The notes under the pieces are model-generated. The model was not told the origin of the DNA, made no database searches, and saw only the letters and a list, made by a program, of their open reading frames with translations. Shown piece after piece: positions 26,995 through 35,947 of a DNA stretch of 64,000 nt. Made by a program: the position numbers and the translations under genes. The stretch comes from Nonomuraea cavernae (GTDB taxonomy: Bacteria; Actinomycetota; Actinomycetes; Streptosporangiales; Streptosporangiaceae): positions 9,161-73,160 of the forward strand of contig NZ_BMNH01000001.1 of the NCBI RefSeq assembly GCF_014646355.1, read 5' to 3'. The stretch's first letter is position 1. Every line of letters starts with the position of its first letter.

Positions 26995-28431
26995 TCAGTC
27001 CTGGCGTTCCGGCCGGGGCTGCCTCAGCACCACGAGGGCGACGACGAAGGCGGCCGCGAGCAGCGCCGTGGCGCAACCGAACGCCAGACGATAACCGCCG
27101 GTCAGCGCGGCGGCCTCGGCGGTGCCGGCGGACAGCAGGTCCGAGGTGCGCGAGGCGGCCAGCGTGGACAGCACCGCGACGCCCACGGCCATCCCGATCT
27201 GCTGGGTCGTGTTGAACAGCCCGGAGGCCAGACCCGCGTCGTCGGCCCTGGCGCCGGACATGCCGAGCGCGGCCAGCGCCGGGAGCACCAGACCGCCGCC
27301 CGCGATGAGCACCATCACCGGCAGCAGGTCGGTGACGTAGTCGGCGTTCACCGGGACCCGGCTGAGCCAGTTCATCGCACCGAGCAGGAGCAACAGTCCG
27401 GCCAGCAGGACGGCTCGCTCGCCGAAGCGGGTGTTGAGCCGGGCCGAGACGAACAGGGACACGCCGCCGATGGCGACCGCCGCGGGCAGCATGGCCAGGC
27501 CGGCGCCGAGCGCGCCGTAACCGAGCACCTTCTGCATGAAGATCGCGACGATGATCTGGAAGGCGAACATGGCCGACACCATCAGCATCTGGACCAGGTT
27601 GGCGCCTGAGACGTTGCGCGAGCGGAGGATCCGCAGCGGCATCAGCGGGGTTCGGGCGGTCATCTGGCGGACGACGAATCCGGCCAGCAGCACGAGCGAC
27701 ACCGCGCCCAGGCCGAGGGTGTGCGCCGCGAGCCAGCCGTACTCCTCGATCTTGACCACGGTGTAGATGCCCAGCATCAGACCGCTGGTGACCAGGACGG
27801 CGCCGACGACGTCCGCCCCGGCGGCGAGCCCGGCCCCGCGCTCGTTCGGCAGCACCCGGATCGCCAGGGCGATCGTCGCCAGGCCGATCGGCAGGTTGAT
27901 GAAGAAGATCCAGTGCCAGCTGAACGCGTCGGTGAGGACGCCGCCCAGGACCTGACCGATCGAGGCGCCGGCGGCCCCGGTGAAGCTGAAGACGCCGATC
28001 GCCTTGGCACGCTCCCCGGGCTCGGCGAACAGGGTCACCAGGATGCCGAGCACGACCGCGGCGGCCATGGCGCTGCCGACACCCTGCGCGAACCGGGCGG
28101 CGATCAGCAGGCCGGGGCCGGTGGACAGGCCGGCGAGCAGCGACGCGGCGGTGAAGACCGCGTTGCCGGCCAGGAACATGATCTTGCGGCCGAGGAGGTC
28201 GCCCAGCCGCCCGGCGAGGAGCAGCAACCCGCCGAAGGCGATCAGATAGGCGTTGACGGTCCAGCTCAGGCCGGCCGGCGAGAAGCCCAGGTCACGCTGC
28301 ATGGCGGGCAGCGCGACGGTCACGATGCTCCCGTCGAGGATCGTCATCAGCGATGCGGTGGACAGCACGCCGAGCGCGGTCCACCGCGAGGCGGTGCGGG
28401 GGCGCCGGGAGGAAATTTCGGTATGCGACAA
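26995..28431 (-). CDS. MFS drug exporter, DHA2 family
   Basis: A 478-residue 14-helix exporter. The TTG start at 28431 (LSHTEISSRRPR) is fixed by AGGAG 6 nt upstream; the frame is open far beyond it. Landmarks are the LDGSIVTVALPAMQRDLGF helix, GRLGDLLGRKIMFLAG (motif A) and IGQVLGGVLTDAFSWHWIFF. It lies 74 bp after a MarR gene on the same strand, with a MarR-like inverted repeat in between, so it is probably derepressed by a drug-like ligand. Substrate unknown. Confidence 0.87.
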   Translation of the reverse strand: MSHTEISSRRPRTASRWTALGVLSTASLMTILDGSIVTVALPAMQRDLGFSPAGLSWTVNAYLIAFGGLLLLAGRLGDLLGRKIMFLAGNAVFTAASLLAGLSTGPGLLIAARFAQGVGSAMAAAVVLGILVTLFAEPGERAKAIGVFSFTGAAGASIGQVLGGVLTDAFSWHWIFFINLPIGLATIALAIRVLPNERGAGLAAGADVVGAVLVTSGLMLGIYTVVKIEEYGWLAAHTLGLGAVSLVLLAGFVVRQMTARTPLMPLRILRSRNVSGANLVQMLMVSAMFAFQIIVAIFMQKVLGYGALGAGLAMLPAAVAIGGVSLFVSARLNTRFGERAVLLAGLLLLLGAMNWLSRVPVNADYVTDLLPVMVLIAGGGLVLPALAALGMSGARADDAGLASGLFNTTQQIGMAVGVAVLSTLAASRTSDLLSAGTAEAAALTGGYRLAFGCATALLAAAFVVALVVLRQPRPERQD

Positions 28432-28467
28432 AGCCGTCTCCTGTATCCGAGGGGAACAGAAGAGACC

Positions 28468-28487
28468 GTAACAGATAGTTTTGTTAC
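28468..28487. promoter_or_regulatory. MarR-type operator upstream of the MFS exporter
   Basis: A 20-bp dyad, GTAACA-GATAGTTT-TGTTAC, with perfect 6-bp arms. It lies 37 bp before the TTG start of the exporter and just after the marR gene. Its length and AT-rich centre fit a MarR dimer. Confidence 0.6.
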
Positions 28488-28505
28488 AGACGATCCATTG
28501 CGGAC

Positions 28506-28994
28506 CTACTTTGCGCGCTGCCGTGCCCGGCGGGCTCCCGGTGGCGCCTCGACCGGAGTGGCCAGATGGCCCGTGACCAGGCGGTTCATCGCTCGTACGA
28601 GCACCTCGGCCTCCTCCGCCGGCAGCGCGGCCAGAGCCTCCCGGTGGACGCCGTCGACGACCTCCTGGCTCCGTCTCGCGACCTGCCCGCCCTTCTCGGT
28701 GACCGCGACGATCCTCGCCCTGCGGTCGGTGCTGGACGGGCGGCGCTCGGCCAGCCCGGCCTTCTCCAGGGCGTCGACCGTGACCACCATGGTGGTCTTG
28801 TCCATGTCGCCGAGCTCGGCGAGCTGGATCTGGGTGCGCTCCTCCTCCAGGGCGTGGACCAGGACGCAGTGCATCCGCGCGGTCAGGCCGATCTCGGCGA
28901 GCGCCGCCGCTATCCGGGTGCGCAGGACATGACCGGCGTGGTCCAGCAGGAACGACAGGTCGGGCTCCGCGCGAGTGGGTGCCAAGGCGATCAT
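28506..28994 (-). CDS. MarR-family transcriptional regulator
   Basis: A 162-residue winged-helix protein. The recognition region is [20 protein letters not shown], then [20 protein letters not shown], the typical MarR wing with DRR. The C-terminus ([18 protein letters not shown]) is basic and unstructured. It is upstream of and on the same strand as an MFS exporter and probably represses it. A TAGACT box 7 nt before the ATG suggests a leaderless mRNA. Confidence 0.88.
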   Translation of the reverse strand: MIALAPTRAEPDLSFLLDHAGHVLRTRIAAALAEIGLTARMHCVLVHALEEERTQIQLAELGDMDKTTMVVTVDALEKAGLAERRPSSTDRRARIVAVTEKGGQVARRSQEVVDGVHREALAALPAEEAEVLVRAMNRLVTGHLATPVEAPPGARRARQRAK

Positions 28995-29092
28995 GCCGCC
29001 AGTCTACCGATTGGTTCCGTTCTGGATTATCTAGGCATCGACGCATTCGCGGAGATGCGGGTGGCACGCCCGGCCGGGAGGACAATGGCGGG

Positions 29093-29530
29093 GTGCCACC
29101 ACGCAGACCCGACCCCGAGAAACTGCGGGCCGCCCTCGACGCCCAGCTGGTCGCGCTCGACGAGCCGCCCTACGACGGGCCGGCCGCCGCGCTGCCCGGC
29201 GCGCTCGTCGCGGCCGTGCTCGCCGCCTACGACCGGGGCCGCACGCCCGAACGCGACGCCGCCCGGCAGGCCGTGCGTCACCTGCTCGACCGGCTCGTGG
29301 CGGCCGCTCCCGGCCGCACCGTCGAGGTACGGGTGCCGCCCTACGCCGCCGTGCAGGCCATCGCGGGTCCCCGCCACACGCGCGGCACTCCCCCCAACGT
29401 GGTCGAGATGGACGGCCGCACCTGGATCGAGCTCGCCATGGGCCGCCTCAGCTGGGCCGACGCCATGGCCAACGGAGCCGTCTCGGCGAGCGGCGCCCGC
29501 GCCGACCTGTCCGAGCACCTGCCGCTCTAG
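29093..29530 (+). CDS. sterol-carrier family protein (SCP2-like)
   Basis: A 145-residue protein whose second half ([20 protein letters not shown], then [20 protein letters not shown]) is the SCP2-like lipid-binding domain seen in small actinobacterial sterol-carrier family proteins. These genes are often found close to purF in actinomycetes. The GTG start is preceded by GGGAGG at an 11-nt spacing. The ligand is unknown. The 3' end overlaps the DUF4190 gene by 4 bp. Confidence 0.8.
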   Translation: MPPRRPDPEKLRAALDAQLVALDEPPYDGPAAALPGALVAAVLAAYDRGRTPERDAARQAVRHLLDRLVAAAPGRTVEVRVPPYAAVQAIAGPRHTRGTPPNVVEMDGRTWIELAMGRLSWADAMANGAVSASGARADLSEHLPL

Positions 29531-30528
29531 CTCGGCGGCGTCATCCACGGAAACTTGTTCCGGAAGCACTGGTCGGCGAGCTCGCCGGGCAGTTGCGCGC
29601 ACTCCTGCACCACGCTGTAGAACCAGACGGCCACCACGGTGAAGAGGATCAGCGCCAGCACGCTCAGCACGATGCCGGTGATCGCCCGGCCCTTTCCGAC
29701 CCCCTTCGTGAGCGCCACGGTCCCGAACACGATCGACAGGATGGCGGTGAGCAGGCCGGTGAAACAGACGAAGACGAGAAACGGGCTGGCCACGCCGAGC
29801 ACCAGCGACGCCGTGGCCAGGCCGCTGCCCGGCCCGCTCGGCTGGTAGCCGTAGGGGCCCGGCGCGTGGCCGCCGCCCGGCTGGGCGTAACCGGGTGGCC
29901 CGCCACCGGGCGGGCCACCGTACGGGCTGGAGGGCGTGGTGCCCGGCACCGCGGGCTCTCCTGTGCCGTACCCGGCCGTCTCACCGGGCCTGCCGGGCAC
30001 ACCGGGCGACGGCTCGTACCTGGAGGGCGCCGACGTGGGCGGCGGCCCCTCCTCGTGTCCCTGAGCGCCCTCCCAGCCCGGATAGGTCGGCGTGCCGCCG
30101 GGCCCCTGGTACGGCTGCGCCTCGGGGCGGGGCCGGCCAGGCGTGCCGAAGGCGACCGTGCGCTCGGCGTCGGCCCCACCGCCCTCGGGCACCTCGGTCG
30201 GCTCCGGCACCTCGGGCGAGGTGGGCAGGTCGGGGCTCGGGGGGACGGGCGGCTCCTCACCGGGCTCCCTGGCGGGCGGGTGCAGCCGTCTCGGCGTCGG
30301 TTCGCCCTCCGGCGGCTCGTCGGGATGCGGCACCACCGGCGGCAGGGGTTCGATGGGCTCGCCCGGCTCGTCGGACTCGCTGCGCGCCCCGGGCGCGCCG
30401 GAGCCCAGATAGTCGTCGGGCAGGTCCTCGTCCCACCTGGAGGTGGACGGCGGCTCGTCCGGGCCGGGTCCTCGCCCGGGCTCGTCCCCGGACGGGCGAG
30501 GGTGGTTCGGATCCTCAGGTGTCTTCAC
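29527..30528 (-). CDS. proline-rich DUF4190-type membrane protein
   Basis: A 333-residue protein. The first 225 residues are low-complexity and rich in P, G, E and S ([17 protein letters not shown] is typical). They are followed by two membrane helices ([20 protein letters not shown] and [20 protein letters not shown]) around a [14 protein letters not shown] loop, the DUF4190 arrangement. A short outside tail carries two cysteines ([16 protein letters not shown]). Function unknown; the disordered cytoplasmic arm suggests a scaffold or signalling role. Confidence 0.8.
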   Translation of the reverse strand: MKTPEDPNHPRPSGDEPGRGPGPDEPPSTSRWDEDLPDDYLGSGAPGARSESDEPGEPIEPLPPVVPHPDEPPEGEPTPRRLHPPAREPGEEPPVPPSPDLPTSPEVPEPTEVPEGGGADAERTVAFGTPGRPRPEAQPYQGPGGTPTYPGWEGAQGHEEGPPPTSAPSRYEPSPGVPGRPGETAGYGTGEPAVPGTTPSSPYGGPPGGGPPGYAQPGGGHAPGPYGYQPSGPGSGLATASLVLGVASPFLVFVCFTGLLTAILSIVFGTVALTKGVGKGRAITGIVLSVLALILFTVVAVWFYSVVQECAQLPGELADQCFRNKFPWMTPPS

Positions 30529-30670
30529 GTCTGCGTCTCCCGAGGTGTCTACATACCGGATACTTCACCCTTGCGCGTAGAGCGCCGTCGAAACCGCCCG
30601 ACACGGTCAGGATCGCTCCAACCTTCCGTCACCATGCGCCAAAGCGGCAGGCAGCAGGCAAGATGGGGGC

Positions 30671-31078
30671 ATGCTGGACGAGACTCTGACCTACGCGCTG
30701 ATCAAGGTCGTGAAGTCGCACCGCAACCAGATGGCGGCGGCGCTGCTCCCGCTGGGCCTGCACGTCGGCCAGGAGTTGCTGCTCAACCAGCTGTGGCGCG
30801 AGGACGGCCTGACCCAGGCCGAGCTCATCACCCGCCTGGGCGTCGAGCCGCCGACCGTCACCAAGACGCTCCAGCGCCTGGAGCGCGCCGGTTTCGTCCG
30901 CCGGAGCCCTGATTCCGACCGGTCCCGGCTGATCCGCGTCCACCTGACCGAGACCGGCAGCGCGCTGCGGGGTCCGGTGGAGGAGATCTGGCTCAGGACC
31001 GACGAGGAGCTGCAGGCCGGCTTCTCCCCCGACGAGCGCGAGCTGCTGGCCCGCCTGGTGCGAACCATGCCCCGCTGA
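30671..31078 (+). CDS. MarR-family transcriptional regulator
   Basis: A 135-residue winged-helix regulator: LTQAELITRLGVEPPTVTKT, then ERAGFVRRSPDSDRSRLIRV is the HTH and wing. GGGGG lies just before the ATG. It once probably regulated the SDR gene downstream; that gene is now missing its 5' part and begins in the same reading frame immediately after this stop codon. The present target is unknown. Confidence 0.87.
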   Translation: MLDETLTYALIKVVKSHRNQMAAALLPLGLHVGQELLLNQLWREDGLTQAELITRLGVEPPTVTKTLQRLERAGFVRRSPDSDRSRLIRVHLTETGSALRGPVEEIWLRTDEELQAGFSPDERELLARLVRTMPR

Positions 31079-31090
31079 ACCCTTCCGGCG

Positions 31091-31666
31091 CAATGGGCTT
31101 GCGACGCGACCATCGCGCCCGCCGCCGCCTCGGCCGGACCGGTCGACGCGCTGATCCTCAACGCCGTCCGCTGGGGCACGATCCCGCCCGGCGGCGTCGC
31201 GTTCGAGGACGTGCCCGCCGCCGAGTGGTCGGCCGGCCTGCACGCCAACGTGGTGGCCAACGCCCTGCTCGTGCGGGCCGTACTCCCGGCGATGCGGCGC
31301 ACGGGATTCGGCCGGATCGTGTTCGTCTCCTCGGGCGTGGGCGAGGAGGGCGTGCCCGGCCCCGGCCCCTACGGCACCGCGAAGATGGCGCTGCACGGCA
31401 TGGCCCGCGCGCTGGCCTGGGAGGCCGGCCGCGACGGCATCCTGGTGAACGTGGCCGCCGCCGGCCTCACCATCACCGAGAATGATCGCCCCCTCCCACC
31501 CCAGGTCCTGGAGGCGGTCGCCGCCCGCACGCCGAGCCGCCGCCTGTCGACGGCCGACGACGTCGCGGCGCTCATCCTGTTCCTCGGCTCGGCCGCCAAC
31601 CGCAACCTCACCGGAGAGATCGTCCGCGACGGATCGAACGCCGGAAGATCGGCTCACGCTCTCTGA
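31091..31666 (+). pseudogene. 5'-truncated short-chain dehydrogenase/reductase
   Basis: The reading frame DATIAPAAASAGPVDALILN, then AEWSAGLHANVVANALLVRA, the serine strand RIVFVSSGVG, the catalytic YGTAK, and the C-terminal end DDVAALILFLGSAANRNLTG are clearly SDR. The N-terminal TGxxxGIG nucleotide-binding part (about 60-70 residues) is absent, and no start codon precedes the homology. The frame runs back to the MarR stop at 31076-31078 without another stop. A GTG at 31211 could give 151 residues without a cofactor site. Interpreted as a deletion that removed the 5' end. Confidence 0.8.
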
Positions 31667-31715
31667 TCCGCCCCGGGTGTGCGAGCAGGGAAGAGTCCGA
31701 CCTAGACTGAAGCAT

Positions 31716-33152
31716 GTGCTGAAGGGCGACGGCCGGCTCGGCCATGACCTGGACCCCCAAGACCGCGCACCCCAAGACGCCTGCGGGGTCTTCGGCGTAT
31801 GGGCTCCAGGCGAGGAAGTTTCCAAACTCACCTACTACGGGCTGTACGCGTTGCAGCACCGCGGCCAGGAGTCCGCGGGCATCGCGGTCAGCGAGGGCAG
31901 CCGCATCCTCGTCTACAAGGACATGGGCCTCGTCGCCCAGGTCTTCGACGAGTCGGTGCTGGGCACGCTCCGCGGTCACCTGGCGATCGGTCACTGCCGC
32001 TACTCCACCACGGGCTCCAGCGTGTGGGAGAACGCGCAGCCCACGCTGAGCTCCACCGATGTGGGCGGCCTCGCGCTCGCCCACAACGGCAACCTGATCA
32101 ACACCCCCGAGCTGGCCCAGCGGCTGGCTCCGGGGGCGACCCGGGCGACCACCGACACCGATGTGCTCACCACCCTGCTGGCCCAGGACCGCAGCCGGTC
32201 CATCGAGGACTCCGCGGCCGAGCTGCTGCCGCAGGTCAAGGGCGCCTACTCCCTGGTCTTCATGGACGAGAAGACGCTCTACGCCGCCCGCGACCCGCAG
32301 GGCATCCGCCCGCTGGTCCTCGGCCGGCTGGAGCGGGGGTGGGTGGTCGCCTCCGAGACGGCCGCCCTCGACATCGTGGGCGCCACGTTCACCCGCGAGA
32401 TCGAGCCGGGCGAGCTGCTCACCATCGACGAGCGTGGCGTCCGGTCGCGCCGGTTCGCCCTGGCCGAGCCCAAGGGCTGCCTGTTCGAGTACGTCTACCT
32501 CGCCCGCCCCGACACCACGATCGCCGGGCGCGGCGTCCAGGTCACCCGGGTCGAGGTCGGCCGGGTGCTGGCCCGCGAGCACCCCGTCGAGGCCGACCTG
32601 GTCATCCCCACCCCCGAGTCCGGCACCCCCGCCGCCGTCGGCTACGCCGAGGAGAGCGGCATCCCCTACGGCCAGGGCCTGGTGAAGAACTCCTACGTCG
32701 GCCGCACGTTCATCGAGCCGTCGCAGACCATCCGCCAGCTCGGCATCCGGCTCAAGCTCAACCCGCTGCGCGAGGTCGTCGAGGGCAAGCGGCTGGTCGT
32801 GGTCGACGACTCGATCGTGCGCGGCAACACCCAGCGCGCGATCGTCAGGATGCTGCGCGAGGCCGGGGCGCGCGAGGTGCACGTACGCATCTCCTCGCCG
32901 CCCGTCGCTTGGCCGTGCTTCTACGGCATCGACTTCGCGACCAGGGCCGAGCTCATCGCGGGCTCGCTGACCGTCGACGAGATCCGGGCCTCCCTCGGCG
33001 CCGACTCCCTCGGCTACATCTCCCTAGAGGGCCTGACCAAGGCGACCACGATCCCCGCCGGACGCCTCTGCCGGGCGTGCTTCGACGGTTCGTATCCGAT
33101 CCCGATCGACCAGGACAACGTCGGCAAGTTCGTGTTGGAGAGCAAGGCGTGA
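31716..33152 (+). CDS. purF: amidophosphoribosyltransferase PurF
   Basis: A 478-residue enzyme that makes phosphoribosylamine from PRPP and glutamine, the first committed purine step. The GTG start gives VLKGDGRLGHDL, which aligns with Streptomyces PurF N-termini. The glutaminase nucleophile is C23 (DACGVFGV), exposed after a 22-residue propeptide is cut off. The PRPP site is RLVVVDDSIVRGNTQRA. Cysteines in KGCLFEYVY and RLCRACFDG fit the iron-sulphur class. TAGACT at 31703-31708 lies 7 nt before the GTG, suggesting a leaderless mRNA. The stop overlaps purM (GTGA). Confidence 0.96.
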   Translation: MLKGDGRLGHDLDPQDRAPQDACGVFGVWAPGEEVSKLTYYGLYALQHRGQESAGIAVSEGSRILVYKDMGLVAQVFDESVLGTLRGHLAIGHCRYSTTGSSVWENAQPTLSSTDVGGLALAHNGNLINTPELAQRLAPGATRATTDTDVLTTLLAQDRSRSIEDSAAELLPQVKGAYSLVFMDEKTLYAARDPQGIRPLVLGRLERGWVVASETAALDIVGATFTREIEPGELLTIDERGVRSRRFALAEPKGCLFEYVYLARPDTTIAGRGVQVTRVEVGRVLAREHPVEADLVIPTPESGTPAAVGYAEESGIPYGQGLVKNSYVGRTFIEPSQTIRQLGIRLKLNPLREVVEGKRLVVVDDSIVRGNTQRAIVRMLREAGAREVHVRISSPPVAWPCFYGIDFATRAELIAGSLTVDEIRASLGADSLGYISLEGLTKATTIPAGRLCRACFDGSYPIPIDQDNVGKFVLESKA

Positions 33153-34183
33153 CGAGCTACGAGGCAGCCGGGGTCGACATCGAGGCCGGCGAGCGGGCCG
33201 TCACACTGATGCGCGACAAGGTGGCGCGCTCCCGCCGCCCCGAGGTGGTCGACGACGCCAGCGGGTTCGCCGGCCTGTTCGACGCCTCGGCGCTGCTGCG
33301 CTACCAGCGGCCGTTGCTGGCGACCTCCACCGACGGCGTGGGCACCAAGGTCATGCTCGCCCAGCAGTACGGCAGGCACGACACGATCGGCATCGACCTC
33401 GTCGGCATGGTCCTCGACGACCTGGTGGTCTGCGGAGCCGAGCCGCTGTTCATGACCGACTACATCGCCTGCGGCAAGGTGGTGCCCGAGCGCATCGCCG
33501 AGATCGTCGGCGGCGTCGCCGAGGGCTGCCGCCTGGCCGGCGCGGCTCTGGTGGGCGGCGAGACGGCCGAGCACCCGGGCGCCATGGGGCCCGACGAGTA
33601 CGACCTGGCCGGCGCCGGCACGGGCGTGGTGGAGGCCTCGGCCATGCTCGGGCCGTCCAGGGTGCGCGAGGGCGACGTGGTGCTGGCCCTGGCCTCGTCG
33701 GGGGTGCACTCCAACGGCTACTCCCTGGTGCGCCACGTGCTGCGCGAGGCGTCGCTGTCGCTCGACGCCGACCTGCCGGAGCTCGACCGCCCGCTGGGCG
33801 AGGAGCTGCTGGAGCCCACGCGCATCTACTCCCTCGACTGCCTGGCCCTGGCCCGCGAGGTCGACGTGCACGCCTACGCGCACATCACCGGCGGCGGCAT
33901 CGAGGGCAACCTGTCACGCTCGCTGCCCGATCACCTCGACGCGGTGCTGGACCGGGCGTCGTGGACCCCTCCGGCGATCTTCTCGGTGCTGGCCGGGCAC
34001 GGCCGCATCGCCCAGGCCGACATGGACCGCACGTTCAACCTCGGCGTGGGGATGGCCGCCATCGTCGCCGCCGAGGCGGTGGACGAGGCCCTCAGGGTGC
34101 TCCAGGAGCGCTACGTGGACGCGTGGGTGCTCGGCGAGATCACTCTGGGCACCGGGCAGGCCAGATACCGCCAGGCCCGCTGA
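33149..34183 (+). CDS. purM: phosphoribosylformylglycinamidine cyclo-ligase PurM (AIR synthetase)
   Basis: A 344-residue enzyme that closes the imidazole ring (FGAM to AIR, ATP-dependent). Family landmarks are LLATSTDGVGTKVMLAQQ, GIDLVGMVLDDLVVCGAEP, LVGGETAEHPG and the SSGVHSNGYSLVR segment. The GTG start overlaps the purF stop by 4 bases, so the two are co-translated. It shares the PurL fold family. A strong hairpin at 34253-34294 ends the unit. Confidence 0.96.
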   Translation: MTSYEAAGVDIEAGERAVTLMRDKVARSRRPEVVDDASGFAGLFDASALLRYQRPLLATSTDGVGTKVMLAQQYGRHDTIGIDLVGMVLDDLVVCGAEPLFMTDYIACGKVVPERIAEIVGGVAEGCRLAGAALVGGETAEHPGAMGPDEYDLAGAGTGVVEASAMLGPSRVREGDVVLALASSGVHSNGYSLVRHVLREASLSLDADLPELDRPLGEELLEPTRIYSLDCLALAREVDVHAYAHITGGGIEGNLSRSLPDHLDAVLDRASWTPPAIFSVLAGHGRIAQADMDRTFNLGVGMAAIVAAEAVDEALRVLQERYVDAWVLGEITLGTGQARYRQAR

Positions 34184-34252
34184 AGCCACCTCGACGGCCC
34201 GCCGCGCGGGCGGCGCGGGTCGGTTCGTCGGTCAGCAGCAGTCGGCGGTCAG

Positions 34253-34294
34253 CCTGGAGGCCCGAAGCCGCGTGGGCGGCTTCGGGCCTCCAGG
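34253..34294 (+). terminator. terminator after purM
   Basis: A perfect 18-bp stem, CCTGGAGGCCCGAAGCCG with its complement at 34277-34294, and a 6-nt loop, 69 bp after the purM stop. There is no T-run, as in many actinomycete terminators. Confidence 0.85.
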
Positions 34295-34336
34295 ATGCGC
34301 CGTGAGAAACAACTGGTTGAACCGGCGACACGCGCA

Positions 34337-34370
34337 CGCGCACCCGGCGTGATCTCACGCCGGGTGCGCG
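34337..34370 (-). terminator. terminator after the DUF3073 gene
   Basis: A perfect 16-bp stem (34337-34352 with 34355-34370; core GCACCCGGCGTGA) with a nominal 2-nt loop, 7 bp beyond the DUF3073 stop on the minus strand. It can also act on the plus strand behind purM. Confidence 0.75.
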
Positions 34371-34376
34371 GATGCG

Positions 34377-34610
34377 TCAACTAGAAGACCGGTTGCCGGA
34401 AGGACGATCGTCGTTTCCGGTGCCGTAGTCGTCGGCGTAATCGGCATAGCGATCCGCCAGCTCGTCGTTGAGGTCGTCGGTGTCGTCATTGCGGTCGGGG
34501 TCTCCGACCCCGAGTTCATCGCGAAGACGGTCAAGGTCCGTGCCACCGCTGTTGTACTTCAGCTGGCGAGCAACCTTGACCTGCTTGGCCTTTGCTCGGC
34601 CGCGCCCCAT
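34377..34610 (-). CDS. DUF3073-family protein
   Basis: A 77-residue acidic protein starting MGRGRAKAKQVKVARQLKYN, the hallmark of the actinobacterial DUF3073 family, followed by an Asp-rich tail (DRNDDTDDLNDELADRYADY). The basic head suggests nucleic-acid or ribosome contact; function unknown. GAGGGGG lies 8 nt before the ATG at 34610. It follows purM in opposite orientation, matching the order seen near bldC in Streptomyces. Confidence 0.88.
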   Translation of the reverse strand: MGRGRAKAKQVKVARQLKYNSGGTDLDRLRDELGVGDPDRNDDTDDLNDELADRYADYADDYGTGNDDRPSGNRSSS

Positions 34611-34761
34611 TGGCTCGACCCCCTCGTGTGGGGTCGTCCCCGACCCCTCGTCGCTAACGCACCACACACTGACGCCGCCTGACTATGGGCGTCAGCCTAT
34701 CGTTCGCCTATTACCGTACCTGTTTTGTGCCCAGCTCGGTACGTCGTATGGGCGCGGGGCG

Positions 34762-35841
34762 TCAGCGGCCCAGCCAAATGCCCCTAACGCGCCCGACTTC
34801 CGACATTCTGCGCTCAGCCAGCCTATCCGCTGCGACCGCCGGAGGGACGTCCTCCTCGGCCGCGATAGCGAAGATCTTCAGCGTGGTGTCGTAGATCCGC
34901 TCCGCCTTGGCCCTGGCCCGTTCCATGCTGAAGCCCTCGATCTCGTCGGCGACCTGGATCACGCCGCCGGAGTTGACCACGTAGTCGGGCGCGTAGAGGA
35001 TGCCGCGCTCGGCCAGCTGCTTCTCGACGCCGGGGTGGGCCAGCTGGTTGTTGGCCGCGCCGCAGACGATCTTCGCGCGCAGCCGGCCGACCGTGTCGTC
35101 GTCGAGCGCTCCGCCCAGCGCGCAGGGCGCGAAGATGTCGAGGTCGGCCGAGGTGAGCGCCTCGGCGTCGGCCACCACGTCCACCTCGGGACGCAGCCGG
35201 CGCACCCGCTCGACGGCCTGCTCGCTGACGTCGCAGATCACCACGTCGGCGCCGTCCTCGCGGAGCAGCTCGACCAGCCGGTGGCCGACCTTGCCGACGC
35301 CCTCGACGCCGACCCGGCGGCCGAGCAGCGACGGGGTGCCGTAGACCTGCTCGGCCGAGGCCCGCATGCCCTGGAAGACGCCGTAGGCGGTCAGGATGGA
35401 GGAGTCGCCGGCGCCGCCATGGGCCGTCGTGCGGCCGGTGACGAAGCGTGACTCGCGGGCGACGATGTCCATGTCCTCGCTGAAGGTGCCCACGTCGCAG
35501 GCGGTGATGTAGCGCCCGCCGAGCGACTCGACGAACCTGCCGTAGGCGCGCAGCAGCGCCTCGCTCTTGTCTCGGGCCGGGTCGCCGATGATGACGGCCT
35601 TGCCGCCGCCGAGGTCGAGCCCGGCCAGCGCGTTCTTGTAGGCCATCCCTCTGGCGAGGTTGAGCACGTCGGTGAGTGCCGCCTGCTCGCTCGCGTACGG
35701 GTAGAACCTGGTGCCGCCGAGGGCGGGGCCGAGCGCGGTGTTGTGGATGGCGATGATGGCTCGCAGGCCGCTGTGCGCGTCGGCGCAGAAGACGACCTGC
35801 TCGTGCGTGTCCTTGTGGGACGGACTGAAGACGTCGGTCAC
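34762..35841 (-). CDS. vdh: valine (Glu/Leu/Phe/Val) dehydrogenase
   Basis: A 359-residue NAD-dependent amino acid dehydrogenase. The substrate-binding and catalytic lysines are in [20 protein letters not shown], the catalytic Asp region in YITACDVGT, and the Rossmann motif in [14 protein letters not shown]. It deaminates valine and other branched-chain amino acids to 2-oxoacids, which the Bkd complex (6.5-10.2 kb) then uses. Its position two genes from bldC matches Streptomyces vdh. ATG start; the ribosome binding site is weak (AGGAGT is 8 nt upstream). Confidence 0.92.
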   Translation of the reverse strand: MTDVFSPSHKDTHEQVVFCADAHSGLRAIIAIHNTALGPALGGTRFYPYASEQAALTDVLNLARGMAYKNALAGLDLGGGKAVIIGDPARDKSEALLRAYGRFVESLGGRYITACDVGTFSEDMDIVARESRFVTGRTTAHGGAGDSSILTAYGVFQGMRASAEQVYGTPSLLGRRVGVEGVGKVGHRLVELLREDGADVVICDVSEQAVERVRRLRPEVDVVADAEALTSADLDIFAPCALGGALDDDTVGRLRAKIVCGAANNQLAHPGVEKQLAERGILYAPDYVVNSGGVIQVADEIEGFSMERARAKAERIYDTTLKIFAIAAEEDVPPAVAADRLAERRMSEVGRVRGIWLGR

Positions 35842-35947
35842 TGTAGTGACTCCTGGTCCGGTCCGCCGCCTCTTCGCGGCGGAGATCGCCTCCCAGCGTA
35901 ATGGCCACCACGGTGCGGACCGGTGGTCTTCATGACACGATGCCTCC

